This document shows positions 1 to 11,735 of a stretch of 64,000 nt of DNA, piece after piece. Positions within the stretch are counted from its first letter, which is position 1. Every line of letters begins with the position of its first letter. The notes under the pieces are model-generated. The model did no database searches. It was not told the origin of the DNA and saw only the letters and a program-made list of their open reading frames with translations. Source of the stretch: Brasenia schreberi. Its lineage: Eukaryota; Streptophyta; Magnoliopsida; Nymphaeales; Cabombaceae. The stretch lies in NCBI GenBank assembly GCA_036023115.1, contig JAYKKT010000037.1:372001-436000 (forward strand). The letters are read 5' to 3'. The position numbers and the translations under genes are program-made.

Positions 1-2619
1 CGAAAGGTGAGAAGAAGAGCGGACGACAATGTTGGCGAAGACCCAACGCAAGACGGAGTACTGATGAAGTCAGGCCCTACACAAACCGTCCGTTTCGAAA
101 CGCCATGAAGGAATCAAAAAATTAGATTTGGGCTTGATCTGGACCATATATATCCAAAGATCCAAATCCAATATCTACATCCATGGCCCACATCACCTTC
201 TCATAAATGGAGGTGAGGGCCCCACAACATTTCACGTGAAAAGCTTGGGTAGAGAGAGAGAAAAAGGGGGTTTAAAGTATGAGTGAGAAAGTTGGTAGGC
301 TTGACTTTTGGTCAAGGGTGGGTTAACCTTGTGGGTTTAGCTTAGAGTGTGGGTTTAAGCTTGTATGCACCTATACCTGACCTGAGGCTGCATCAACTTA
401 GACATGGTTGCAACTGGATCAATGGACTGGCGCCAAGGGGAAGTTCCTAAGCCTAGCCCTAAGCTAGCCCACCTCACCTAGCCATTTCCCCTAAAACCTA
501 ACCCAAACCTAGCCATTTTCGCCCAAACCGCCCCAACCTTACCTAGCCGACCTCACCTAGCTAGACTACTTAGACCCTAACTAACTAAGCCTAAACCCAC
601 CTTAGTGCACCTAATTAAACCTCCTAACCACTAAGTCCCAACCCACCTAACCAACCTACCCTAAACCACTAACCAGCCCCCCCTAACCGACCTACCCCAA
701 ACCACTTCCCATGCCCACCTTATTACAAATATCTGGCCCATACCCCCCTAACCGACCCATCCCACTTCCAGCCTATAAATAACCCCCTTCCTTGCGGGTT
801 CCACTCTCTCCTCCACTCTCACCCCCACTCCCTCCTAGCTCCAAGGACCTGCCATTCCACCGCCACTCCTTCCACCCAGCCACCACCTCTCCACTTCAAT
901 CGACTCCACCATCTTCCATCTTCGGCGAGGAGCTCCACCACCCGGCTGCCACTCTTCTTCCATTTCCATCCGACCACCACACTCCACCACCACCAGCGCC
1001 GCCTCCTTCACGGTTAGTACCCCATCTAACCCTTCACCTCCTTCTTTTCCAACTGCACGCTCCCATCCATCCGCCACCTAGTTCATCTATCCCCTCTCCC
1101 TTACACCCGGCCGACCTGCACCATACCCCACTACCTTCCCTCAACACCACCCACCTTAGCTCCTAGTTGAACACCTCCCTTAGTCACCCACTTCCCAGCC
1201 TGCCTTCACCACTCCCCAACACCATCTTCCATCCATTCAGCCAACACCTTCCATTCGGCCAGCACCCTTACCTGCCGCTCCTCCCACTCGGCCAGCATCA
1301 AGATACCACCCGGCCGACACCACTACATGTCACCCACATCCACCTAAGGAGCTCCCCTTCGGCTACCCAAGGCGACTCACGAGGCCAAAGCCAAGCAAGT
1401 TGAATACGGACCAGCTACACGTAAGTGCCTAACTCGGTCCATCATATGAACTTGCTTACATTTAATTAAATTTGATACGGGGTTGTAATAATGGAGCGTT
1501 GTCTCCCCCCGATTGTAATAATGTGGTTTTGACACACCAACACACACGTGCACTTGAGCCTTTCTGCTCTTAGCTGCACACTATTTTTGCACACACCCGG
1601 GCCTTGACATTTCCTAAGATATAGTTATATTTATATATATTCGGTCGCGTGGGTTTTCCATTACAAGTCATGGGTGTTGTCTTTCAATTCTACACTCACA
1701 CACATTGAGCCTTCGCTCTTATTCCCAAGACCCTAGTAAGGAACATATTGCAATTTTATTTGGGTGTTTCATTCAAGTCATGTGCGTGGTCTTTCAATTC
1801 TACACTCACACACATTGAGCTTTCGCTCTTACTCCCAAGACCCTAGTAAGGGCCATATTGCAATTCTATTTGGGTTTTCCATTACAAGTCGTGTGTGTTG
1901 CCTTTACTTATATACACAACACCTTTGGGCCCATATATATTATAAGTATTTCCCTTCTGCTATGTCTTTAAGATTTGGGTTTTAAGGTTCAGCTGTATGA
2001 GTAGTCTTTCCATATATACATGACACACACTTGCACAATTGAGCCTTTCCGCTCTTAAGATATAGCCATATTTACCTTTTGCAATTTACATTACGTCATC
2101 TTCCTTAAGCATTGTCTTTCAATTCGGGTTTTCCCTTGGAGTTGTGTGAGTTTGCATTGCATATTCGCCATACCACGAGTTAGGACGCATATTGCATCAA
2201 AGCAAACCCCACACTCCCGTGCAAAAATCGCCCAACTTAGGTCACTTGCGCACACACCTGGTTGGCCCTAAAAAGCATAAAAGTGAAAGACATAGGCACG
2301 TGCAAATCCCACATGAAATAAAATTTGCAATCATACAAACAAAGCCCAAACACTTCGTGTATTTTTCAAAGAGGTTAGTTGATTCAAAACGACTTTGCCA
2401 AGCGTACAGACTGACCCTTGCGCATCGGTGCAAGAAGGTCTGCGACGAAAAGAGCTCACTTGCTCACAATCGCCCCGAAAGAGTTAGATTTCAAAACTTA
2501 GTTCGCTAGCTTACTCTGAGTAAGCTAGCTGGCACACCCTTGTTATAAAAACTACTTAGACACACGAAAAGGTTCACTTCGGGCCTAAAAAATAGAAGTG
2601 AGAATTTTTCGTGTCTACA
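1..2619 (+). mobile_element. LTR N, 3' part (Ty3/gypsy, Tat-type)
   Basis: This LTR enters from outside the window and ends with ...GTGTCTACA at 2619. It carries the landmarks of the other LTRs here in order: GGAT-rich U3, C-rich CCTAAC stretch, TATA box at 774, GT-AAGT-like sites at 1013 and 1421, the TACGGGG...CTCCCCCCG module near 1476-1523, GAGC...GCTC hairpins, and the terminal GCTAGC block. The next base begins reverse-transcriptase coding sequence (2620), so N is inserted in element P; GACCT (2620-2624) should be the target duplication. Whether it is a solo LTR or the 3' end of a full element cannot be told because the left end is missing. Confidence 0.85.
774..781 (+). promoter_or_regulatory. 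TATA box of LTR N
   Basis: TATAAATA follows a C-rich U3 and precedes a CCCCC...GCGGGTT inverted repeat, at the same relative place as TATA-like boxes in LTRs A, E, J and L. Inferred RNA polymerase II promoter; no transcript evidence. Confidence 0.6.
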
Positions 2620-3367
2620 GACCTATAAAGCAAAAGCTTAGAAAAATCCATCCCAATGCCCACTCTTAAGTAAAAGCGGGTTTAGAAGATCTTTTAAAAG
2701 TCAGATTTATAAAACCCATTGGGTATTCTGATTGACTTTCAAATATAGTGGTGGTTCGAAAATCCAATGGGAAAATTCGGATTTGCATCGATTCTAGAAA
2801 TCTGAATAAAGCCACTCCAAAAGATAATTTTCCATTGCCAAACATTGATTTGATAGTGGACAGCACTGCGAATCATGAAATGTTTTCTTTTATGGATGGC
2901 TACTCGGGTTATAATCAAATCAAGTTAGCACCAAAAGATTAGGCTAAGACTGCTTTTACTACACCCTTGGACACATACTGTTACACAGTTATGCCCTTTG
3001 GATTGAAAAATGCTGGTGCCACATACCAAAGAGCCATGACTACCATTTTCCATGATCAAATTCATGAGCTTTTGGAAGTATATGTGGATGATCTTTTGGT
3101 AAAATAAAAAACTCGATGCACACACATCGAATCTATGCAAAAGGTTTTCGAAAGGCTTAGGCTTTACAAAGTGAAACTAAACCCTCAAAAGTGTCTTCGG
3201 AGTGGAATCAGGTAAGCTTTTAGGCTTTATGGTAAGCCAAAGGGGCATTGAAGTTGACCCCTCTAAGTATCGAGCCATCATAGACATGCCTCCACCCTCC
3301 AACTTAACCCAAATCTGAAGCCTCCAAGGTCGCCTTCAATCAATTAGGAGGTTTATTTCAAACCTGG
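2620..3367 (+). pseudogene. pol: Element P reverse transcriptase fragment
   Basis: The + strand translation matches the RT of A and E: the PIKQKL start, the region around NGKIRICID, the FMDGYSGYNQIKLAP motif, MPFGLKNAGATYQRAM and the catalytic YVDD. It is broken by several stops, for example TAA early in the fragment, TGA in place of the Trp codon near 2731, TAG at about 2941 and TAA just after YVDDLLVK. A frame change follows near 3200. The left end abuts LTR N and the right end stops at the CCTGG target duplication of LTR K. The same gene resumes at 13409. This is the oldest-looking pol in the window and is not functional. Confidence 0.92.
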
Positions 3368-4520
3368 TATAAACACCCCAAAATAGGATTATTTTCAAAC
3401 AAACACTTGGTTTTCAAAAACCATTTCAAACCAATTTTGAACTTTCAAAACCCTGGAGTTGCGAAGTTTTAACTTCTTTCTCAAAATCCTTCAAAATAAA
3501 GGTTTTTAGACCAGGGCCAAAAACCCAAAATTTTGCAAAGCAGTTGAAACAAGCAGGTGAAGCTTGATAAAAAAGCAGCTCCAAAACAGGTCAAAAAGCA
3601 AAAGCTTAGCCCGATCGATTGAAAACTAGGTCGAAAAAGCGAAACGAGCATCCAAGCCAAAAGTAAACTTCAGCCCCGAAATATGAAATATGAAGCCAAA
3701 GCCCCGATGAAACTATCAGAGGTGAACCCCCAAGCCTAAAAAATAAAAAATCAAACAAAACAGAGTCTGGAAGGTGAGAAGATGGTCGGACAAGAAGACT
3801 GGGAAAAACCCAACCCAAAAGAGTCACTGGCGACACCAGGGCCCGTTCAAAATTGCCCATTTCAAAACACCAAGAAGGACTGAAGAAAGAAGATTTTGGA
3901 TTGGATTTGGATAAAAATATCTAGATCTCGACCCAAATAGTGTTTGGATCGAATTTGGATCTCAAAATTCAAATCCAAGATCCAAACCCAAGACCCACCC
4001 CTTGGCCTATAAATAGGACCAAGGGGGGGTGAAAATGTTCACGTGAAATCCTTGGGGGAGGGCTTGTGAAGAGAAACAGAGTGTGGCGCAAAAGTCAACA
4101 TTGGTTGGCTTTAGCCATGTGGGCTCAATCAAGGGTGAAGTGGGTTCAAGCCTTGTAGACCTAGACCTAGCTTGGGGTTGCAACAAGGTGGAGTTGATCA
4201 AGACATGGGCTGCAACCATGGAGGCTCGAGGTGGACCTAGCTTGGGCTGCACAAGATGGACCGTTTGCAAGGTAAGTCCCTAAACCTAGCCTATACAACC
4301 TAGACCTAGCCCACCTAACCCACCACCCAACCCATATCACCTAGACCTAACCGAACCCTCACCTTCAGCTACTACACTTAACCTAAACCTAGCCCAAACC
4401 GCCCTAGCTGAACCTAGCTAACCCTCGGTTTGACCCACAAGAACCACCCCTTTGCTGGCCTAATTCCCCAACTAAACCCAGCCCCACTTGGCCTACACCT
4501 TGGCTGAATCAAGGTGGATT

Positions 4521-7500
4521 TGTAGACGCTGAAAGTTCTCGCTTAGGCCTGAAGCGAATCTTTTCGTGTGTCTAAGTTCTAATTAAGCAAAAAGGGCGTG
4601 CCAGCTAGCTTAAATAAGCTAGCGAAGAGATATTTTTAAATCTGACTCCTAACGTGGTGACTGTGAGCAAGCAAGCTCTTTTCGTCGCAGACCTTCTTAC
4701 ACCGATGCGCAAGGGTCAGTCTGTATGCTTAAAAATCGAGTTTGTAAAATACGAGAACCTATGAAAACGTTTGAGGTGTTCGATTCGGGTTGTTTTTGTA
4801 TGATTTTCAGATTTTATTTCACGTGGATTTGCACGTGCCTATGTCTTTCTTTTTATCCCTTTTTGGGCCAACTAGGTGTGTGTTATGAACACGTAGCCTA
4901 AGTGGGGCGACTTTGAACGGGAGTATGGGGTTTGCTTTGATGCAATATGCGTCCTAACTCGTGGTATGGCGTATAAGCAATGCAAACTCACGCAACTTCA
5001 AAGGGAAAACCCGAAATTGAAAGACAATGCGGAAGGGAAATGACTTGTAATGTAAATTGCAAAAGGGAAATTGCGGAAGAGAAATTGCAAAAGGAAAATA
5101 TGGCTATATCTTAAGAGCGGAAAGGCTCAATAGTGCAAGTGTGTGCTGTGTATATATATGTAAAGACTACACACACTGCTGAACCTTAAAACCCAAATCT
5201 TAAAGACATAGCCGAAAGGGAAATACTTATAATATATATATGGGCCCGAAGGTCACCAACGTGTTGCGTGAGTGTTGTGTATATATTGAAAGACAACTCA
5301 CACGACTTAAATGAAACCCAAATATAAATTGCAATATGGCCTTAACTAAGGTCTTGGGATTAAGAGCGAAGGCTCAATGTGTGTGAGTATAGAATTGAAG
5401 TACTACGCACACGACATGAAATTAAACCCAAATATAAATTGCAATATGGCCTTAACTAAGGGCTTGGGAGTAAGAGCGAAAGCTCAATGTGTGTGAGTGT
5501 ATAATTGAAATACTACACACATGACATGAAATTAAACCCAAAGAAAATATAACATGGCTCTTACTTGGGTCTTGCAAATAAGAGCGAAAGCTCAATGTGT
5601 GTGAGTGCAAGAATTGAAAGACAACACACACAACTTAAGCAAAACCCCACGCAACTTAAATTCTATAAATAAGTCTATATCTTAAGGGCTGATTAGGCCC
5701 GTGTGTGCTTAAAATCGTGCACAACTAAGAGCAAGATAGGCTCAAATGCACGTGTGTGTGGGTGTGCCAAGCCATGTTATTACAAGCGGGGGGAGACAAT
5801 GCTCCGTTATTACAACCCCGTATCAAATTTAATTAAGCTTAAACAAGTCTATGAACAAGGACCGAGTTAGGCACTTACGTATAGCTGGTCCGGAGGTGAC
5901 TTGCTTGAGCTTGGGCTTGAGCATCGCCTTGGGCTACAAGAGGGAGCTCCTCGGAAAGGCACGGCAAAGGAGGGCTGGACGGGTGAAGCAAGGTGTTGCG
6001 GTGCGGTGCCTTGGCGCTAGCCGGGTGATGGAAGGGGGTGCTGCTGTGGTGTCTTGGGCTGAGGTAGTTAGGGGGTGTCACTAAGGTGTGGGACAGGTCC
6101 TAGGGAAGGTGGAGCTAAGGGGTGACTAAGGGCTGTCTAAGGAATGAGGATGGAAGGCTGCGGGTATGGCAAGGTTAGTCGGTTATGGCTGGCCGACTAG
6201 TGGCAGGTTAAGTGGTGGCTAGCTGGGGTAACTAGGGGTGATTAGGAATGGCAAAGGGGAGCTAGCTAGGGTATTGGCTAAGGGCTGGTTCAAGGGAAAG
6301 GAGGGGCAGGTTCTAGGGGAAAAGGTAAGGTGGTTGGGGACTAGTTAGGGGTTGTCTAATGGGAAGGTAGGGCAGCGGGTGTTGTGGTCGGGTATGGTTG
6401 AAGGGTGGTGGGTAGCTAGGTGGTGTGGTGGCTGAGAGTGGAGGGGGAGTGAAGAGAGGGCGAAGTTAGGGTAGTGTACTAACCGGAGAAAAGGGGGAAG
6501 GTGGTGTCCAAGGAAGGCAGCCGGGTGGAAGGTGGATGCAATCGGGTGGAAGGAGTGGAGCTGGCCAGGAGGTTGTGGTGGCGTGGAGCGGTGCAGGCCG
6601 GGAGGTGGTGGTGGCGTGGAGTGGTGCAGGCCGGGAGGTGGTGGTGGAGCAGGTGAGAGAAGAGAGCAAGGGGTGAGAGAGGAGAGGAAGGGCTCGGCTG
6701 GCCCAAGGTAGGCTGGAAAAACTGAAAAACCCGCCCACTAGGGGGGGGGGGTTTATAGGATTTTCAAGAGGTCGGTGGGCTGGTTTTGAAGGGGTGGTGT
6801 AGTGGTTAGGTGGCGGTGGTTTAGTGATAAGGTGGGCTAGATATTTAGGGGGGGCCATATATTTAGTTTAGGTGGTTTTAGGGATATGGTGTGCTAGGGT
6901 TAGCTAGGTGGGTGGGATTTAGGATGAGGTTTAGTGAGGTGGGTTAGGTGTTTAGGCTAGGATTAGGTTAGGATTAAGGAAATTAGGCTAGGTTTAGGGA
7001 AGGATTAGGGAGGTGGGTTAGGTGATTAGGTTGGGATTAGGGCAGGATTAGGAAAGTGGGTTAGGTGATTAGGCTAGGATTAGGCCGGGATTAGGGTAAA
7101 TGGCTAGGATTAGGGGTTTTGGCTTAGGATTTGGGTTAGGAGCCTCCCTTTGCATAGCCCATGGACTTCATTATATCATGTTGGTGCAGCCCTAGGTTAG
7201 GTGTAGGTTCATACAAGTTTAAACCCACACTAATTAGGCTAACCCACATGATTAACCCAAAACTTGACACACAAGTCAAGCTTAATACATTTCCCTCATG
7301 CTTATCCTCCCCATTCTCTCTCATGCGCAAAATCCCACATGAATTTCAAGTGGGCCCCACCTCCATTTATGAGAAGGTGATGTGGGCCATGGATGTGGAT
7401 ATTGGATTGGATCTTTGGATCCAAATCCAAATCCAAATCCACATATATGTTTGGGTTGGGATCTGGATATATATGGTCCAGATCCAATCCAAACTGAATT

Positions 7501-7969
7501 CTGACTCCTTCAGGGTATGTTCGAAACGAACGGTTTGTGCGGGGTCTGACAGCATCAGTACTCCGTCTTGCGTTGGGTCTTCGCCAACATGGTCGTCCGC
7601 TTCTGTTTTCACCTTTCGGAGATGATTTCCAATGATTTGTTGATAACAGGGGCTTGGACGTTCGAGATCCTGGGGATGAATCGAACACGAGAGTTGTTGT
7701 CCCGGACTCGACATGTGCTCCAGTTTCGGGCTCTCTTCTGCTCTTCTGGTCCTGCTTTTATCAGGCCAAGCTGCTTTGTGGGGTTTCAAAACGTATTTTA
7801 AAAGGTTTTAAAAGTATATTATACATATTTTAAAACATATAAGGTTTAAACATATGTACAGGGTTTGTCTGGAAGGCTCCTAGGTTTTCAGACTCAAAAT
7901 AGCCCTTTGGGGCTGCTTTAACAAAACCAGGTTTATTTGAGAAGTTCGTGGGATTTCGGGGTGTTTACA
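4521..7969 (-). mobile_element. Solo LTR J
   Basis: A 3449-bp LTR in reverse orientation: the + strand reads TGTAGACGC... to ...GGGGTGTTTACA. It is flanked by GGATT at 4516-4520 and 7970-7974, which proves an insertion into LTR K with loss of the internal region. On its own sense strand it has U3 with GGATTT repeats, TATA-like CCTATAAA (6752-6759 on +), a GTAAGT donor whose GT starts at 5878, the TACGGGG module near 5790 and four or so GAGC-GAAA-GCTC hairpin units between 5100 and 5700. Same subfamily as A, E and L. Confidence 0.93.
6570..6648. repeat. 33-bp minisatellite in LTR J
   Basis: Two full 33-bp copies (6570-6602, 6603-6635) and a partial third of a GGTGGTGGTGGCGTGG-type unit. G-rich on +, C-rich on the LTR sense strand, in the transcribed part just after the TATA box. 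The reading frames it produces are low-complexity and not considered genes. Confidence 0.8.
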
Positions 7970-8218
7970 GGATTCAACCGAACCTTGGCCATGTCATAAA
8001 CCTGGCCGAACCTTGGCCAGCTGAACCTAGCTACCTCATCCACTACCTGTCCCACCAAACCGGCACCAACCGAGTGTTGCCCCACAAAGCCCACCACTCG
8101 GCCTAACCTTGGCTGGCCTATCTCCCCACCAAACCTACGCCCTAACCCAACTGAGTGCACCTTGCACTCGGCGAAGTCTTGTTGGTCGTGCACCAACCTT
8201 GACACACCTACACCTCAC

Positions 8219-11200
8219 TGTAAACACCCCGAAATCCCACGAATTTCTTAAACAAATCTGGTTTTATACAAGCAGCCCCAAAGGGCCATTTTGAGTTTGG
8301 AAACCCAGGAGCCTTCCAAACAACCCTGCATATATGTTTTAAACTGTATCTTTCAAAAACATATGATATAGCTTTTGAAAACCCTTTTAAAACATGTTTT
8401 GAAACCCCGAAGTGGCTTGGCCCGATCAAGACAGGACCAGGAGAGCCAAGAAGAGCCCGGAACCGGAGCACCTGTCGAGCCCGGCGCAGCAACTCTTGTA
8501 TCTGATTCACACCCCAGGATCTCGAACGTCCAAGACCCTGTTCTTACCAAAATATCATTTGAAGTCATCTCCGGAAGGCAGAAACGGAGGCGGACGACCA
8601 TGTTGGCGAAGACCCAACGCAGACGGAGTACTGATGCTGTCAGGCCCCGCACGAATCGTCCGTTTCGAACCCAGCTCGAAGGAGTCAGAGTTCAGTTTGG
8701 ATTGGATCTGGACCATATATATCCAGATTCCAATCCAAACCCATATGTGGACTTGGATTCGGATTTGGATCCAGAGATCCAATCCAATATCCACATCCAT
8801 GGCCCACATCACCTTCTCATAAATGGAGGTGGGGCCCACTTGAAATTCACGTGGGATATTGGGCATGAGAGAGAGTGGGGGTGAAAAATATCAAGAGTGT
8901 TGTATTAAGCTTGACTTGTGTGTCAAGTTTGGGTTTAATCTTGTGGGTTAGCCTAATTGAGTGGGTTTAAGCTTGTAATTAGCTAAAACCTAACCTAGGG
9001 CTGCACCAACATGGGGTGATCAAGGTCTATGGGCCATGCTAAGGGAGCTCCTTCACCTAAACCTAACCCAAAATGCCTAAACCTAGCCTAAACCCCTAAT
9101 CCACCCCTAATCTGAACCTAATCACCTAACCCACTTCCCTAATCCCGGCCTAATCCCAACCTAATCACCTAACCCACTCTCCTAATCCTTCCCTAAACCT
9201 AGATTAATTTCCCTAATCCTAGCCTAAACCTAGCCTAAACCACCTAACCTAGCTCACTAAACCTCACCCTAAAACCTTGATATTTTTCAACCCCACTCTC
9301 TTTGCCCAATATCCACGTGAAACTCAACCACCTAACCTAGCCCTAAACCCCTAAACCACCCTTAGCCCACGATTTTCCCAAACCCCTAGTTTTAAAATAT
9401 CTGGCCCAACCCCATCCAGCCCACCTTATCTACATACTACCCTACCTAAACCACCTAACCACTACCCACAACCCAGCCCTAACCGACCTACCCATCCCCA
9501 TTTAAACCCCCCTCATTCGGGCTGGGTTTTCCAAGTGGGAACCACTCTCCACCCCCAGCCGGGCCCTCTCCTTCTTCCATCTTCCATGCAGCCGTGACCT
9601 GCTCCACCAGCCGCCAGCTCCTCCACCAGTCGCCACCTGCTCCACCAGCCGCCACCTTCCCTCTTCCGTCCACCACCACTACCCCCAGCCGGACGCCACC
9701 ATCTCTTCCCAATTCCACCAGCCGACAGCCACCTGCCCGCCACTCTCCCACTCCATCCGCCACTCTTCCCCATTCGGTAAGTCCCCTTTACTCCCTCAAA
9801 GCCACTCTCTACCACCTCTCCACTCTTAGCCACCCATCTTCCCCTCAGCTCAGCCTCTTTGCCGCCACCACCTAAGCCTAGCCGAACCTAGGATAACCCA
9901 AGTGGCTGGCCACTACTTAGCCACCATCTCCCATTCAGCCAACCCCCCTAGGTGTCCCCTTTGGCCTTCCCACTAGCTCACCTTTTAGGTCCAATTTCCC
10001 TAAGTACCTAACTTCCCTAGTGACCCTAAGACCCACTTATCCAGCCACTCCAAACTCCCTACTTGGAGGCGCCACCTACTTGCCACCGGCCCCCTTCGAG
10101 GCGTCTATCCCGCGCCCCATTTGCAGCCGGCCAGCACCCTTGGTCACATACCTTCGCGGAGCTCCCGTTTGCAGCCCAAAGCCAAGGCCACGCTCAAGCA
10201 AGATCTCTACGGACCAGCTACTCGTAAGTGTCTAAACTCGGTCTTTAGTCATACACTTGCTTGAAATTCAATTTGATACGGGGTTGTAATAACGGAGCAT
10301 AGTCTCCCCCCGCTTGTAATAACGGTGGTTTAGTGATAACGTGGCTTGGCACAACCACACACGTGCACTCTCTTAGTCGTGCACAATTTTGAACACACAC
10401 GGGCCTAATCAGCCCCTAATATATAAGTATACGTATATATTTCATTTCCGAAGGGTTTTGTTTAAGTTGGGTGCGTTGTCTTTAAATTCGAACACTCTCA
10501 CACACATTGAGCTTTCGCTCTTATTTGAAAGACCCAAGTAAGGGCCGACCTATACTATTTGGGTTTCATTTCATGTCGTGTGAGTAAGTCTTTCAATTTA
10601 AACACTCTCACACACATTGAGCTTTCGCTCTTATTTGAAAGACCCAAGTAAGGGCCGACCTATACTATTTGGGTTTCATTTCATGTCGTGTGAGTAAGTC
10701 TTTCAATTTGAACACTCTCACACACATTGAGCTTTCGCTCTTATTTGAAAGACCCAAGTAAGGGCCGACCTATACTATTTGGGTTTCATTTCTTGTCGTG
10801 TGAGTAAGTCTTTCCATTCAAGCACTTTCACACACATTGAGCCTTCGCTCTTACTCCCAAGACCTTAGTAAAGGCCTTATTGCAGTTATATTTGGGTTTC
10901 ATTTATGTCGTGTGTGTAGTACTTCAATTCAAGCACTTTCACACACATTGAGCCTTCGCTCTTACTCCCAAGACCTTAGTCAAGGCCATACTGCAATTTA
11001 TATTTGGGTTTAATTTCATGTCGTGTGTGTAAGTCTTTCAATTCAAGCACGCACCCACATTGAGCCTTCGCTCTTATTTGCAAGACCCGAGTAAGGGCTC
11101 ATATACAGAAGATATATACGTATTTCCCTTCGGTTATTTCCCTTCGGTTATTTCCCTTCGGTTATTTCCTTTCTGTTATTTCCCTTCAGTATTGTCTTTA

Positions 11201-11735
11201 CATTTCGGGTTTTCCCTTTGGAGTAGCGTGAGTTTGCATTGCATCTACGCCATACCACGAGGTAGGACGCATATTGCATCGAAGCAACCCCCGCTCGAAT
11301 TCGCCCATGTAGTGGAGTGTTCATAACACACAAACTAGGTTTTAAAAGTATATTATACATATTTTAAAACGACCCAAAAAGGGATAAAAGAAAAGACTTA
11401 GGCACGTGCAAATCCACGTGATCTAAAACATGCAATCGCATCTTAAAGACCCGAAATAGACACCTCGAACCGTTTCGTAGACTTTCTCCCCAAAACTCGA
11501 TTTTTTGCAAAAGCGTACAGACTGACCCTTGCGCATCGGTGCAAGAAGGTCTGCGACGACAAGAGCTCACTTGCTCACAGTCGCCACGTTTAGAAGTCAA
11601 TGATAAAATATATCTTCGCTAGCTTAAGTAAGCTAGCTGGCACGCCCTGTTTATATACATAGGCCTTAGACGCACGATAAGATCCACTCCAAGCCACGAA
11701 AGAGGCGAAGAGGCGGGGATTTTCGCGCGTCTACA
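8219..11735 (+). mobile_element. Solo LTR L
   Basis: A 3517-bp LTR beginning TGTAAACACCCC and ending GCGCGTCTACA. CTCAC flanks it at 8214-8218 and 11736-11740, so it is a clean solo LTR within LTR K. It is closest to the LTRs of A and E. GT donor sites lie at 9777 and 10224, the TACGGGG module near 10277, and a 110-bp tandem array at about 10501-11060. A 30-bp AT-rich patch at about 11341-11370 is absent from A and E at the same place and matches LTR J (see findings). Confidence 0.93.
10501..11060 (+). repeat. 110-bp tandem repeat array with GAGC/GCTC hairpins
   Basis: Units start with CACACATTGAG at 10501, 10611, 10721, 10831 and 10942, then a diverged sixth near 11050. Each carries GAGC-(T/C)TTC-GCTC followed by TTATTTGAAAGACC or TTACTCCCAAGACC and ends with a GTCGTGTG block. 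Equivalent arrays occur in A (15800-16400 and 27230-27810), E (41190-41760 and 52560-53120) and J. The first three units are nearly identical, the outer ones diverged, as expected from local unequal exchange. Confidence 0.85.

Noticed and set aside
792..1403. Pro/Ser/His-rich frames of 124 and 78 codons in LTR N
   Set aside because: Composition follows the C-rich leader; the frames cross the predicted donor site and are not kept in other LTRs. At most short upstream frames.
6880..7140. Interstitial telomere tract (GGATTAGG, GGGTTAGG)
   Set aside because: Units are irregular and always sit at the same place in the LTR, so it is LTR sequence, not an old chromosome end.
8599..8884. Recurring 90-170 codon frames in LTR U3 (MLAKTQRRRSTDAV...) in J, L, A, E
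   Set aside because: They lie upstream of the TATA box, overlap frames on both strands made by the GGATTT repeats, and recur only because the LTRs are copies of one another.
10501..11060. Regularly spaced repeats resembling a CRISPR array
   Set aside because: The whole 110-bp unit repeats, with no unique spacers, no cas genes, and a plant LTR context.
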